Below are positions 1 to 14,471 of a stretch of 41,392 bases of DNA, one piece after another; position 1 is the first letter of the stretch; the number at the start of each line of letters is the position of its first letter. Position numbers and translations under genes: made by a program. The DNA is from Synergistaceae bacterium. GTDB lineage: Bacteria > Synergistota > Synergistia > Synergistales > Synergistaceae. The notes under the pieces were generated by a model. The model was given only the letters and a program-made list of their open reading frames with translations, had not been told where the DNA came from and ran no database searches. The stretch spans positions 1-41,392 of the forward strand of contig JAIRWR010000079.1 of NCBI GenBank assembly GCA_031268885.1, read 5' to 3'.

Positions 1-68
1 TCCTGTGACATATTTTTTACCACTTCACTGTCATGCCTTGCTGGAAGCAAACCTTGCAAAAAATAATC

Positions 69-185
69 TGAGTATCAGGTTGTCTCAGAATAATGATGCC
101 GGGTTGCCGAACAATCGCAAATAACAAGAGCCCGACAGGATATTAGACATTACCCAGGGCAGTAACTGAAACAACCTGATACTCA
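69..185. repeat. 15-bp perfect inverted repeat flanking an 87-nt interior
   Basis: TGAGTATCAGGTTGT at 69-83 is the exact reverse complement of ACAACCTGATACTCA at 171-185. A perfect 15-bp match at this distance is unlikely by chance. The interior has no open frame. It could be the arms of a small non-autonomous element or of a long RNA hairpin; no transposase or target duplication is visible. The rest of 1-418 is AT-rich and I see no gene or RNA gene in it. Confidence 0.5.
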
Positions 186-418
186 TAAAAAATAATCAAG
201 CCTTAGAGCATATTTTATCGGATTGAACCACTAATTCCGGCAGCGCTGGAGGGCGGCAGGCCGAGAAGCGTAGACATGTGGAAAATCCTCAATGCCCAGA
301 TTTGAACTTGCAATCACTACGAATAAATCATAACAAAATATCAAGAAAGCGCAACTGATTTTTCTCAATAAATCTACCTATTTATCTAATATATCATTTT
401 TGGGATATGTGCATATAC

Positions 419-876
419 TTAAATATATGACCTCTTGAAAAGTTGGCATTTGCAAATATTTCTATCAATATACGTCTCGCTGCCAGACATGCTGTTTTCA
501 GACGGCAGCCAGCCTTCATACTCCGCGTCCTCATCGTAGAAGTCGTGCCATAGCAAAAGCAGCTCGTCATCTGCGATGGCTGTCACGCGCTCTATCTTTA
601 TCGGCGTTCCTCCGGAGGTGAAACCGTTCCTGTACCCGACTGAGCCGTTGGTCATGTCCAGGAGGTATACTCCGTTGCTCTTGGAGGGATCCGACACCCT
701 GTAAAAAGACGATGTAGCCGCATGGAGCCGCCGCTTATCTCCGTCACGCCTGTTGAGTTGGGCAGGGCGTCTTGGACCGCTGCTTGTGCGCTGCTCATGC
801 TTCCGCCGAACAGACGCTCTAATACCTTCACGCGCTTTAATTCGTTCTGGATCAATGTCACTCTCTCCTGTCTCAT
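419..876 (-). pseudogene. frameshifted hypothetical gene upstream of rpoB
   Basis: Two minus-strand reading frames join into one plausible protein of about 150 residues. The first runs from ATG at 876 through a sensible N-terminus (MRQERVTLIQNELKRVKVLE) to GGSM near 720. The second takes over at the same place in another frame and reads AATSSFYRVSDPSKSNGVYL and on to the stop at 419. The switch lies near 718-724, just where the first frame becomes Arg/Pro-rich. The simplest reading is a single-base indel in a real gene, or a sequencing error. The C-terminal end may also be altered. I do not recognise the family, and no signal peptide or membrane segment is visible. Confidence 0.45.
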
Positions 877-926
877 CCGGACATTTTCTCAGACGACTTA
901 TGGGAGGACATTATCACAGACGAGTG

Positions 927-987
927 ACAGGAGCGTAAAAACAGGAGCGTAAAACAGGAGCGTAAAATATGTTGCGTAAAATATGTT
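927..987 (+). repeat. short tandem repeats just upstream of the rpoB promoter
   Basis: ACAGGAGCGTAAA is repeated three times head to tail (927-940, 941-953, 954-966, the first with one extra A). The last copy runs into a second repeat, CGTAAAATATGTT at 961-973 and again at 975-987. The second repeat ends at the start of the -35 box, so the array abuts the rpoB promoter. Each unit contains an AGGAG that could be mistaken for a ribosome binding site. Confidence 0.8.
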
Positions 988-1015
988 TGACAAAATTACT
1001 TCTTGCCAATATCAT
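987..1015 (+). promoter_or_regulatory. sigma-70-type promoter for rpoB-rpoC
   Basis: TTGACA at 987-992 and TATCAT at 1010-1015 are separated by 17 nt, which is a near-consensus vegetative promoter. Transcription would begin near 1022, downstream of the in-frame ATG at 969 and upstream of the GGGAGG at 1051-1056. This fixes the rpoB start at 1068 and means rpoBC need not depend on read-through from ribosomal protein genes. Confidence 0.75.
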
Positions 1016-1067
1016 TTACAGTTGCACGTATCGTGCAGAATATATTATCAGGGAGGTCGTTCTCCCC

Positions 1068-4000
1068 ATGCTGGCAACAGCCCCTTCGGAGAAAGCGCGG
1101 GAACGTAGGATTTTCGGCACGGAAAAGGATCTCTTGCCTCTTCCAGATTTGGTTGAAGTTCAGAAAAACTCTCATGATTGGTTCTTTCAAAAAGATATAG
1201 ACCCGATGATGCGGGAAAAACAGGGTTTACAGGAACTCTTTCTGGAGATATTTCCCATAGAGAGCTATGACGGTTCATTCTCGCTGGAGTTTGTAAGTTA
1301 CAGGGTTGAACCTGAGACGGTAAGCCTCGACGAAGCCAGGAGCAGGGATTTGACATGGTCTCGGCCCGTTCGGGCAACGATACGGCTTCGCAACGTAAAG
1401 ACGGGGGAGATAAAGGAAGAGGAGATATACCTGGGCGATTTCCCGATAATGACAGCGCGCGGGACATTTATTATCAACGGGACGGAGCGAGTGGTCGTCA
1501 ATCAGCTCGCTCGTTCGGCCGGCGTGTATTTCAGCGCCGACAGGACGCCAGGACAGGAGATCTTTTCCGCTAAGGTTATACCAGACCGCGGCGCGTGGAT
1601 GGAGTTCGATCTGCCAAAGGGCGAACCACCGTTAAAGGTGGAACCTATATCAGTCAAGGTGGACAGCAGGAAGAAGATTCCAGTAACAATGCTTATCAAG
1701 GCATTTGGCATCAACTCTGACGAGGAGGTCCTGAAGCTTTTCGGAGCCTCCGAAAAGCTGATTGACATCACCGAGGACGACGTAAAGGGAATGCTCCTGG
1801 CGGAGGCGATAGTAGCCGACGATGGAACGGAACTCGTAAAGAAGAACGAACGGCTCTCGAAGGAACACCTCGAGACGCTGTGGAATCAAGGCAGGACAAA
1901 ATTCTGGGTGTGGGACATCGACCCTGTCATAGCCACGACCATTACCATTGATAAGGACAAAGTCGCGAGCAGCGACGAGGCGATAATGGAGCTCTTCAAG
2001 CGCCTGCGGCCTAATGAACCGGCGCGTATGGAAAACGCGAGAGAGTATGTTCACAGCATTTTTACCGACGCGAGGAGATACAGCCTTGGACGTGTCGGGC
2101 GCTACAAGGTCAACAGGCGCATCGGAGTGGACCTGCCGATAGAAGAACGTCTCCTTACCTCAACTGACATTGTGGCAATCTCCCTTGAGCTCCTCAAGCT
2201 CAAGAACGATGAGGCCTACGACGGGGAAGATGACATCGATCATCTCGGGAACAGGCGCGTGCGCGCGGTGGGCGAGCTGTTGCAGAACCAGGTTCGCATA
2301 GGCCTGCTCCGCCTCGAAAGGATTGCCAAGGAGAGGATGACAACAATTCCCGACCTCGCGACCTCCATGGCAAAGGATCTCATAAACGTACGCCCAGTTT
2401 CCGCGGTGTTGCGCGAGTTCTTCGGGTCCGGACAGCTCTCGCAGTTTATGGATCAGACAAATCCCCTCGCGGAACTCACCCATAGGCGCAGGCTGTCGGC
2501 CCTTGGCCCAGGCGGGCTTTCGCGGGAGAGGGCCGGATTCGAGGCAAGGGATGTCCATTATACGCACTATGGACGAGTCTGTCCCATAGAGACTCCGGAA
2601 GGTCCTAACATAGGTCTCGTAACGTCGCTAGCGACGTATGCCAGGATAAACGACTACGGATTTCTCGTGCGCCCGGTTCGCCGCGTCGTGGATGGCGTCG
2701 CGACAGACGATGTGATATATCTCTCCGCCGACGAGGAAGACCAATACTACGTCTGCAGGGCGGACACCCCAATGGATGAAGACGGACGCATCATCGGAAA
2801 TACGATACATGTCCGTTACAGGAGCGACATCAGGGAGATAGCGCCGAGCGAGGTTGATTTTCTGGACATCTCCCCAAAGCAGATCGTATCCGTGTCAACG
2901 GCGTTGATACCGTTTCTCGAACACGACGACGCGAACAGAGCGCTTATGGGCTCCAATATGCAACGCCAGGCGGTTCCGCTGGTGCGGGCGGAGGCGCCGC
3001 TCGTCGGCACGGGGATAGAGCACAGGATAGCGAAGGACTCGGGCTCCTGCGTTATTTCAGAACGCTCGGGAGTAGTGACGTATCTCGATTCGAACCGAAT
3101 AGAGGTGACCAGCGACGACAATCACCTGAATCAATACAAGCTGATCAAGTTCCGCAGGTCGAACCAGGGCACCATAATACATCAGAGGCCGATAGTGGAC
3201 AGCGGAGACAGGGTCAGCGCCGGTCAGATCATAGCGGACGGTCAGTCGTGCGACGGCGGGGAGCTGGCGCTGGGAAGGAATGTGCTCGTTGCCTTTGTCT
3301 CGTGGGAGGGCTACAACTTTGAGGACGCCATACTCCTCAGCCAGAGGCTGGTAAAGGAGGACTTCTACACATCCGTTCACATCGAGGAGTATGAGGTCGA
3401 GGCCAGGGAGACCAAGCTGGGCCCTGAGGAGATAACCAGGGACATCCCGAATATGAGCGAGGACGCGCTGAAGAACCTAGACGAGGACGGCATAATCCGA
3501 GTTGGAGCGGAAGCGCACGCTGGCGATATACTCGTCGGCAAGGTGACGCCTAAGGGTGAATCGGACCAGACTCCCGAGGAGAAGCTGCTTCGGGCTATAT
3601 TCGGAGAGAAGGCGCGCGAGGTGCGTGACACGAGTCTTCGCGTCCCGCATGGAGAGGGCGGCAAGGTTGTGACCGTCAAGCGCCTTACGAGGGAAGAGAA
3701 CAGCGAGGATATGAGCGCGGGAGTGAACGAGGTGATAAAGGTTTACGTCGCTCAGTTCCGAAAGATCACCGAAGGTGACAAGATGGCGGGGCGTCACGGG
3801 AACAAGGGCGTCGTGTCGAGAATTCTGCCAGAGGAGGATATGCCTTATCTTTCGGATGGCACTCCCGTTGACGTGGTCTTAAATCCGCTTGGCGTCCCGT
3901 CGAGAATGAACCTAGGGCAAGTTCTGGAGACGATAACGGGTTTCGTAGCGTATCATAACGGGTGGCTTGTATCCACACCGGTATTCCTCGCCGCGAACGA

Positions 4001-4747
4001 AAGAGAGATACTCTCCCACCTGGACACGGTTCGCGAGACGAAGTATCCGGAACTCACCTCCGACTGCAAGATCACGCTTTATGACGGCAGGACGGGGCTT
4101 CCGATGGATGGCAAGGTCACGGTGGGGGTCATGTATATGCTGAAGCTGATACATCTGGTGGACGACAAGATTCACGCGCGTTCCATCGGTCCGTACAGCC
4201 TCATAACCCAACAGCCGCTTGGCGGCAAGACGCAGTTCGGAGGGCAGCGTTTCGGCGAAATGGAGGTATGGGCGCTTGAGGGCTATGGCGCGGCTCACAT
4301 GCTCCAGGAGATGCTCACCGTGAAGAGCGACGACATACACGGCCGGCTGCGCACTTATGAGAGGATAGTCAAAGGACAGAATCTGATCAAACCAGGCGTT
4401 CCGGAGAGCTTCAGAGTATTGATAAAAGAGCTTCACGGCCTTGGCCTCGACGTCGAGATAAAATACAGCGACGGAAGTTTCGGCGAACTCGTAATGAGCG
4501 AAGAGGACGAGAGAGGGCATCGGGCGACATCCCTCCGTCCTGACGCCATTGTAGACAGAGACAGCGATGACTTCCTGGATTCTAACAACAAGCCCGTCAT
4601 ATTCAGCAGATCTTCGGAGGAGAGCGCGCTTGACTCCTCTCCGTTAGATTCGGACATGAAGAAGAAGAGCAACGAGTTCTTCACGTCGAGCACGCCGGAT
4701 GTACCGTTGCTGGACAGGGATGACAAACTTATGGAGGATGATGGGTA

Positions 4748-4748
<1 letters not shown>
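1068..4748 (+). CDS. rpoB: DNA-directed RNA polymerase subunit beta
   Basis: Catalytic-core subunit of RNA polymerase. The start at ATG 1068 follows GGGAGG (1051-1056) and lies downstream of the mapped promoter; an in-frame ATG at 969 lies upstream of the likely transcription start, so I reject it. The protein is 1226 residues. The rifampicin-binding cluster is intact: [14 protein letters not shown] near 452-465, with Asp462, His472 and Ser477 matching E. coli D516, H526 and S531, so no common resistance change is seen. The catalytic [10 protein letters not shown] region is present near nt 3781. After the usual C-terminal core (ending near nt 4460) there is an extra tail of about 95 residues rich in Asp, Glu and Ser with no obvious motif. 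The stop overlaps the rpoC start by one base (TAATG), which implies translational coupling. Confidence 0.98.
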
Positions 4749-9763
<5,015 letters not shown>

Positions 9764-9782
9764 TTCAATAAGTACTCGCAAG

Positions 9783-9830
9783 ATAATGCGGCCGCACGAT
9801 GTGATGAAACGAGCGGTCGCATTATTTATT
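9783..9830. terminator. bidirectional rho-independent terminator after rpoC
   Basis: ATAATGCGGCCGC (9783-9795) pairs with GCGGTCGCATTAT (9813-9825), 13 bp with one G-T pair and a 17-nt loop, followed by TTATT. It lies between the rpoC stop (9763) and the stop of the convergent gene (9826-9828) and is flanked by A/T on both sides, so it can end both transcripts. Confidence 0.8.
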
Positions 9831-10869
9831 TCGCGGAAGTAATTCTGCTGAATATATCGGACAACGCCTTTATCGCCGGTTGATAATACGGGTTGATCTC
9901 CAGCGCCCTGTTGAACCACGAGACCGCCGCCTGCGGATAGTTCAGTTTCAACGCGCTGGTTCCAGCCCAATAAGCGGATAAATAGTTGCCGGCATAGTCG
10001 AGGGACTGCTTGCAAAAAGCGCTGAACGCCTCGCGATAGCGCTTGTTAGCGTACAGATTCCATGCTCCTCTATGCTGTATCTCAAGCGCGTACATCTCAA
10101 CCTGAGTCAGCGGAAAAGTTCGAATCAGCCTCGCGTCGGATATCTGATTCACGTCAAAAGCAGGCGTCGATGGAGAAAATGGCTGATACATCGGAGGAAC
10201 GGTCGGAATCGGCGACTGGTACGACTGCGTCGGCACAGGCTGAATTTGAACCCGCGTCATCGGCGGCTGAGGCTGAGCCGGAACCTGTGTCAGAGCTGGG
10301 GCTTGCGGCGGCATCGGCGTCTCCATGTAATAAAAACCTGGCGCGGCCGAAGGCATGCCCTGCTGGAGACCCGGCAGAGCCCAATTATTTCCGACCGACG
10401 TGCGAACCCATCTTCCAAGATAACCAGGAAGACGCGGCTTGCCCGGCGTTTGGCGGAAGGTCGCGAATCTAAGGTTGTCCGCGTCGAGCCGGGATATCGA
10501 CACCACCCTGTCGCCCTGCTGTATAACCCAACCTTTGCTTGGAGCAGCCACCTCGCAAAAACTCTCAGACGTCGCCACACTGCTCACCTTGAGCACCGCT
10601 ACGGGCGCCTTATAAATACCCAGCAGCACCCCGTTTGCATCGTAAGCGCCCCCGCCATCATAGTGGACGAGATAATAATCGCCAACGCGCGCGCCTCTCG
10701 AAATACCTATATCAATCACGTATGTGTCAGCCGCGATAGCGGAAACTCGCCCTTCATTCACCAATCCGCCCGCAACCAACCTGACCCATCTGGTCTGCGC
10801 GTCAACCTGCCCTGCAAGAGAACAAAAAAACAACACTACAAAAATCTTGCGCAATACTCGATTTTTCAC
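9826..10869 (-). CDS. exported protein with FlgT-like domain, Pro/Gln-rich linker and TPR-like C-terminus
   Basis: A 347-residue exported protein, last gene of a minus-strand group of four. The start is GTG at 10869 with GGAG about 10 nt upstream, 6 nt after the stop of the previous gene. A signal peptide (MKNRVLRKIFVVLFFCSLAG, cleavage probably after VDA) leads. Residues 27-125 form a beta-rich domain whose pattern (NEGRVSAIAADTYVIDIGISRGARVGD) resembles the C-terminal domain of the flagellar assembly protein FlgT. Residues 165-240 are rich in Pro, Gln, Met and Tyr, a likely extended linker. Residues 265-340 look like two TPR helix pairs (NLYANKRYREAFSAF, ALKLNYPQAAVSWFNRALEI). The domain likeness is by eye; the function is unknown. 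A role in the cell envelope or flagellar base is an inference. Confidence 0.75.
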   Translation of the reverse strand: MKNRVLRKIFVVLFFCSLAGQVDAQTRWVRLVAGGLVNEGRVSAIAADTYVIDIGISRGARVGDYYLVHYDGGGAYDANGVLLGIYKAPVAVLKVSSVATSESFCEVAAPSKGWVIQQGDRVVSISRLDADNLRFATFRQTPGKPRLPGYLGRWVRTSVGNNWALPGLQQGMPSAAPGFYYMETPMPPQAPALTQVPAQPQPPMTRVQIQPVPTQSYQSPIPTVPPMYQPFSPSTPAFDVNQISDARLIRTFPLTQVEMYALEIQHRGAWNLYANKRYREAFSAFCKQSLDYAGNYLSAYWAGTSALKLNYPQAAVSWFNRALEINPYYQPAIKALSDIFSRITSAK

Positions 10870-10875
10870 ATTTTC

Positions 10876-11430
10876 TCACTCCGATCGGACGGACGGTGGG
10901 TAGTATCTGTTCATTGGCAGTGGATTTTCAAGCTCCGGCGCATAGCCCATAGATCCGGGTTCCAAGTCGGACTGAGGGGCCGGAATGTACATCGGCACAC
11001 TGCCGTTACCCTGCGCCGGCGGCGCGTATACAGGCGGATTCACCAGACCGGGCATGAAATTCGAACCAGGGGCCGGAATGTACATCGGCGCGTATCCGGA
11101 TCCGTTCATATCCATCACGGGTTGATACGGTAAATACACGGCGCCTGCCGTCGTTTGAACGTAATTGATGACGTTAGCCGGGAATGGAGTAGAATGATAC
11201 GAGGACACCCTGAAATACTTAGCTCTGGAAGCTGATATTGGAATCAATCTGCCTCCGCGCTTAACAACCCATCTGGTGCTCGTCGGAGATATAACCTCAT
11301 GTGTAACGGGCGCTTCGCTGACCGTTACCTCATAGTCTCTCTCCAACGCGATTACCGCCGCTGCGGCAATCCCGCCGCACAACAATACACAAAACAACAA
11401 CGCAATAACTATTTTTCTTAACATTTTCAT
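10876..11430 (-). CDS. membrane-anchored or secreted Pro/Tyr-rich hypothetical protein
   Basis: A 184-residue protein with an N-terminal hydrophobic segment (residues 4-28, LRKIVIALLFCVLLCGGIAA), either a signal peptide or a single anchor. The start at ATG 11430 follows GGAGGAGAG by a few bases; a second ATG two codons on (11424) fits as well. Residues 35-75 contain a short beta-like stretch (STRWVVKRGGRLIPIS). The rest is low complexity and contains an approximate repeat, APMYIPAPGSNFMPG and VPMYIPAPQSDLEPG. It sits 6 nt before the next gene, so the two are surely co-transcribed. I do not recognise a family. By composition it could be a linker or surface-exposed partner of the FlgT-like proteins beside it. 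Confidence 0.7.
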   Translation of the reverse strand: MKMLRKIVIALLFCVLLCGGIAAAAVIALERDYEVTVSEAPVTHEVISPTSTRWVVKRGGRLIPISASRAKYFRVSSYHSTPFPANVINYVQTTAGAVYLPYQPVMDMNGSGYAPMYIPAPGSNFMPGLVNPPVYAPPAQGNGSVPMYIPAPQSDLEPGSMGYAPELENPLPMNRYYPPSVRSE

Positions 11431-11636
11431 CTGCTCTCCTCCTTGATTGCAGCCCCAATATGCTCACATCTTAAACTAGTATGTTCAATATGTCCATGGT
11501 ACGCAACGAGTGATGAAGACAGAGACAGGTCTTTTCGCGTTAACCCGCGTCCGAACGGGAAATCAACGTCCGCGCCGAGTACCATAAGAATCACTTCAGC
11601 ATTTTTTAGCCTTATGCCCTGATTTCAGATGTGGCG

Positions 11637-12872
11637 TCACTCGGTATCCACATACACCGACCTCGGTCTGGCTCTCTCTCCGGTCCGCTTTTCCACCCTT
11701 ATCTCCGCGTCGATGAGGTCGACGTCGCCCACCCATTTATACCTCATCAGGGACGCGCTTGCGGCAAGTGACGGAGTATCCGGCTCGTACCACTGGAAAC
11801 CCCTGTCGGTCAGCACCTCTTCTATGCTTGGCAACGCGATGTACAGAGTGTAGTCATACGCCGCCCTGCGCGTTCCCTTTCTCCTGACCCTGGCCCACTC
11901 CTCCCCGGTCCAGAAATAAATCTCGTAAGGACGGGAACCCTTCCACGCTATCGGAACTCTCGGATACGTAAGTATGCCCATCCTGTCAACCCTGAAACGC
12001 CAGCGGGATATCTCGTTGAATCTCTCGCTCTGCATCCAACTGACAGTCGCCCCCAGCGGGTCCGGGATCAATGGGGCGTATTGCAGATATGCCCCGGTGA
12101 GCGGATCGCTCCCCTCCGGCTCAAATCTGGAGTCGGCATATCCTTCGCCTGGCGGGGCCTCCGATTCGACGAGTATGGGGAACGAGATCACCACCGGTTC
12201 GAGAAGCAGATTCGCCGGCAAGGGCTGCTTGATGGGAAGGACCGACATGGACGGACGAGGTTCCTTCCTCTGTTGTTTGGTCAGAATCGGCACGGGCTGG
12301 AGACCATTGGGAGTCTTTACGAGGTCGGGGTAGTACGGATCTATATCCAGCGCTATATTAGCGGCGATCTGGGCTCTGTCATAATCGCCGAGCGCGTGAT
12401 GAGCACGTGAAAGCAGATACCATGCGTCGGCAAAATCAGGGTGCTCGTCAAGGAATGCGCGCATAACGACCACGGCGCTTCGGTAGCGCCCGTTTTCCAC
12501 CAGGTTACGGCCGACGAACAGCGTGCGGTTTATCATATCCTCGCTGGCCGCCCTCTGCGCGTCCTCCGCATCACGCTCCGCCTTCTCCTTTGCCGCCGCG
12601 GCCTTCCTTGCGGCTTCCGCTGCGGCGTTTTTCCTTGCCTCCGCCTCAACAGCATCACGTCTCACGCGAACCTTCCTGGCGGCCTCAGCCTGCTTTTTCT
12701 TTGCCGCCTCCTCCTCCTGACTTGCCGTAGGACGAACCGATTCATCCGGAGGGGATTTTCTGTCCGCGTAAAGTGTTCCCGGCAGCACCGCCATAACCGC
12801 CAAAGAGATGAGAACCAAAACCACGGAGGACAACACGGCTTTTATCAAAACCCTCGATAATCTATCTCTCAT
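11637..12872 (-). CDS. exported protein with Ala/Lys/Glu coiled coil and TPR
   Basis: A 411-residue protein. The start at ATG 12872 has GGAGG seven bases upstream. An N-terminal hydrophobic segment (residues 10-33) is a signal peptide or anchor. Residues 45-115 are an Ala/Lys/Glu/Arg-rich stretch (for example EEEAAKKKQAEAARKVRVRR) likely to form a coiled coil or long helix, similar in flavour to the TolA/TonB spacer. Residues 115-185 hold TPR-like helices (NGRYRSAVVVMRAFLDEHPD, ALGDYDRAQIAANIALDIDP). The C-terminal 200 residues form an unrecognised domain rich in Trp and Tyr (WKGSRPYEIYFWTGEEWARV). The function is unknown. The length and N-terminal anchor suggest a protein spanning the periplasm. 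Confidence 0.72.
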   Translation of the reverse strand: MRDRLSRVLIKAVLSSVVLVLISLAVMAVLPGTLYADRKSPPDESVRPTASQEEEAAKKKQAEAARKVRVRRDAVEAEARKNAAAEAARKAAAAKEKAERDAEDAQRAASEDMINRTLFVGRNLVENGRYRSAVVVMRAFLDEHPDFADAWYLLSRAHHALGDYDRAQIAANIALDIDPYYPDLVKTPNGLQPVPILTKQQRKEPRPSMSVLPIKQPLPANLLLEPVVISFPILVESEAPPGEGYADSRFEPEGSDPLTGAYLQYAPLIPDPLGATVSWMQSERFNEISRWRFRVDRMGILTYPRVPIAWKGSRPYEIYFWTGEEWARVRRKGTRRAAYDYTLYIALPSIEEVLTDRGFQWYEPDTPSLAASASLMRYKWVGDVDLIDAEIRVEKRTGERARPRSVYVDTE

Positions 12873-12951
12873 ATCCTAACCTCCATTTTAAAGACGAAAG
12901 TATTGAGCGAGTAATTTTTGCATTGAAGCGAGATGAACTAGCCACACCGAC

Positions 12952-13947
12952 TTAAAATCCGCCGTCTCGCCCGCGATAGGCGGGAACTCCGTCACGTCCA
13001 CCGTAGAGAGGCGCGGACACTGAATCTCCAAGTTGTATGGGGCCTCGGCTTGATTCTTTTATCACTTCAACAACCGCATCCAGCCCCTTCACTAATACGA
13101 CGCGCACCCTCCCCACGATCTGCGGGAAGTGCATCTCCGGTGTCTCGGGAGCTATCGTCCTAACCGAGGAAGACCTAGTGACCGCGAAGATGTCGCCAAC
13201 CTTCACGCTGTCCTCCCTGCCCAGGTTGATGTGATACAGCTTGTCCTGTTTTTTGGCGGAGACGGAGAGCGATCCGTCCACTCTCTCGGCCTTCGCGACG
13301 ATCTGGCCGACTATTCTGTAGCCGTTGTAGCCCTCCGCCAGCTCTTCGAACGCGTCGTCCAGGGCGTGACGTATCGCGGACCAGTATGGGGTATTCTTGA
13401 ACTCGTCCCAGTATATGGGCTTCGTCTCAAGCATATCGGTGTAGAGCACATAAAACCTGTCGTCGCGGCGTTCTATTACGGAATCGTATATTATCCGTCT
13501 CGACGGGGCATCGTATATATACATGTGAAGCGCCACATCCCATCGCACCTTCGAGCCCAGGGTGTCCTTCTTGCGGTAATAGAACTCCTCAAGGCTTATC
13601 TTCACGACTACATCCCTCATGTCAAACCACGACGCGGTCCAGTATTCCGGTTCCACTCCGGCTATCACGATGGGATCAAGCCTCGGGATCTGCCTGAGCC
13701 TGCGGAGGAAATAATCCTCCATCTTCTCCGGAAGGACGTCCCCAGGGTAGTATCTGCTCCCCCAGACCTTGGCCACGCTGTTGTTCTGAATCGGAGTCAC
13801 AAGGTATAGATTGAACCTCTCCCCCCGCTCGGCGACTATAGCGCAAGCGGCGCGCGCGCCGACGAGGATGACGGGGAGAACAGTCAAAAACACTATTGCG
13901 GAGAGTAAGCGCAAGCGTTTGCGGTCTGAAAATTTTCGGTTCGTCAT
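12952..13947 (-). CDS. exported protein with FlgT-like C-terminal domain
   Basis: First gene of the minus-strand group, 331 residues when started at ATG 13947, which is preceded by GGAGG with a 10-nt spacer. A 20-codon upstream extension is open but has no binding site. The signal segment is residues 10-38 (RLLSAIVFLTVLPVILVG). Residues 45-200 form an unrecognised domain (VAKVWGSRYYPGDVLPEKME; YDAPSRRIIYDSVIERRDDR), possibly a lipoprotein-like assembly fold. Residues about 215-320 (GQIVAKAERVDGSLSVSAKK, then NLGREDSVKVGDIFAVTRSS) match the pattern of the FlgT C-terminal domain also seen in the protein at 9826-10869. The tail holds a small repeat (YGGRDGVPAYRGRDGGF). FlgT forms part of flagellar outer-membrane rings in Vibrio; whether this one does is not shown. 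Confidence 0.75.
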   Translation of the reverse strand: MTNRKFSDRKRLRLLSAIVFLTVLPVILVGARAACAIVAERGERFNLYLVTPIQNNSVAKVWGSRYYPGDVLPEKMEDYFLRRLRQIPRLDPIVIAGVEPEYWTASWFDMRDVVVKISLEEFYYRKKDTLGSKVRWDVALHMYIYDAPSRRIIYDSVIERRDDRFYVLYTDMLETKPIYWDEFKNTPYWSAIRHALDDAFEELAEGYNGYRIVGQIVAKAERVDGSLSVSAKKQDKLYHINLGREDSVKVGDIFAVTRSSSVRTIAPETPEMHFPQIVGRVRVVLVKGLDAVVEVIKESSRGPIQLGDSVSAPLYGGRDGVPAYRGRDGGF

Positions 13948-14171
13948 TTTGAAACATTCCTCCATCACATGTCGCTGTGAGCACATATAAAAAACGCTCA
14001 TATTCAATATCGGACGTTTGCGGCCTTGCGTTAAGGCCCATTGGTGTGATATTATGGCTCTCGTTTTTGGAGTTGTCTCATATCACTTCCGAGGCTCAGG
14101 TTCAAGCGGTTGTTTGTATACTTTAATCGCTATTTTGATGATACACTTTCTTAAATGAGGAGGCAGACGAG

Positions 14172-14450
14172 GTGCCCAACAAAAAATCCGCGGCGAAACG
14201 CGTATTGATAGCCGAAAAGAACAGGATCTACAATCGTTACTGGAAGACGCGCTGCAAGACGGCACAAAAGAACTTCCTGTCGGCGGTGGCCGGCGGAGAT
14301 TCCGAACTTGCCGCAAAGCGCCTGGCCGAGGCGCAGAGCGTGCTCGATAAAGCGGTCGTAAAGGGAGTCATTCACAGAAACACAGCCGCGCGGAGAAAGT
14401 CCAGGATGGCATTGAAGATAACTCCGGCGGAGACAGCGGCGGAGGGTTAA
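14172..14450 (+). CDS. rpsT: 30S ribosomal protein S20
   Basis: A 92-residue basic protein that binds 16S rRNA in the small subunit. The N-terminus MPNKKSAAKRVLIAEKNRIY and the end RRKSRMALKI are diagnostic. The start is GTG at 14172, with GAGGAGG at 14157-14163 eight bases upstream. It stands alone on the plus strand between the exported-protein group and holA; the holA stop lies 21 bases past its own, in convergent orientation. A clear promoter pair was not found in the 160-nt gap upstream; TATACT at 14117-14122 is a possible -10. Confidence 0.96.
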   Translation: MPNKKSAAKRVLIAEKNRIYNRYWKTRCKTAQKNFLSAVAGGDSELAAKRLAEAQSVLDKAVVKGVIHRNTAARRKSRMALKITPAETAAEG

Positions 14451-14471
14451 AGATCGCTTACGCGGGCGCGC

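Noticed and set aside
969-1067. 33-codon N-terminal extension of rpoB from ATG 969
   Set aside because: It lies inside the tandem repeats and spans the promoter; rpoB proteins begin near the ATG at 1068, which has a proper binding site.
10072-11133. 353-residue plus-strand frame rich in Arg and His
   Set aside because: Shadow of the two Pro/Tyr-rich minus-strand genes; composition is that of an antisense frame.
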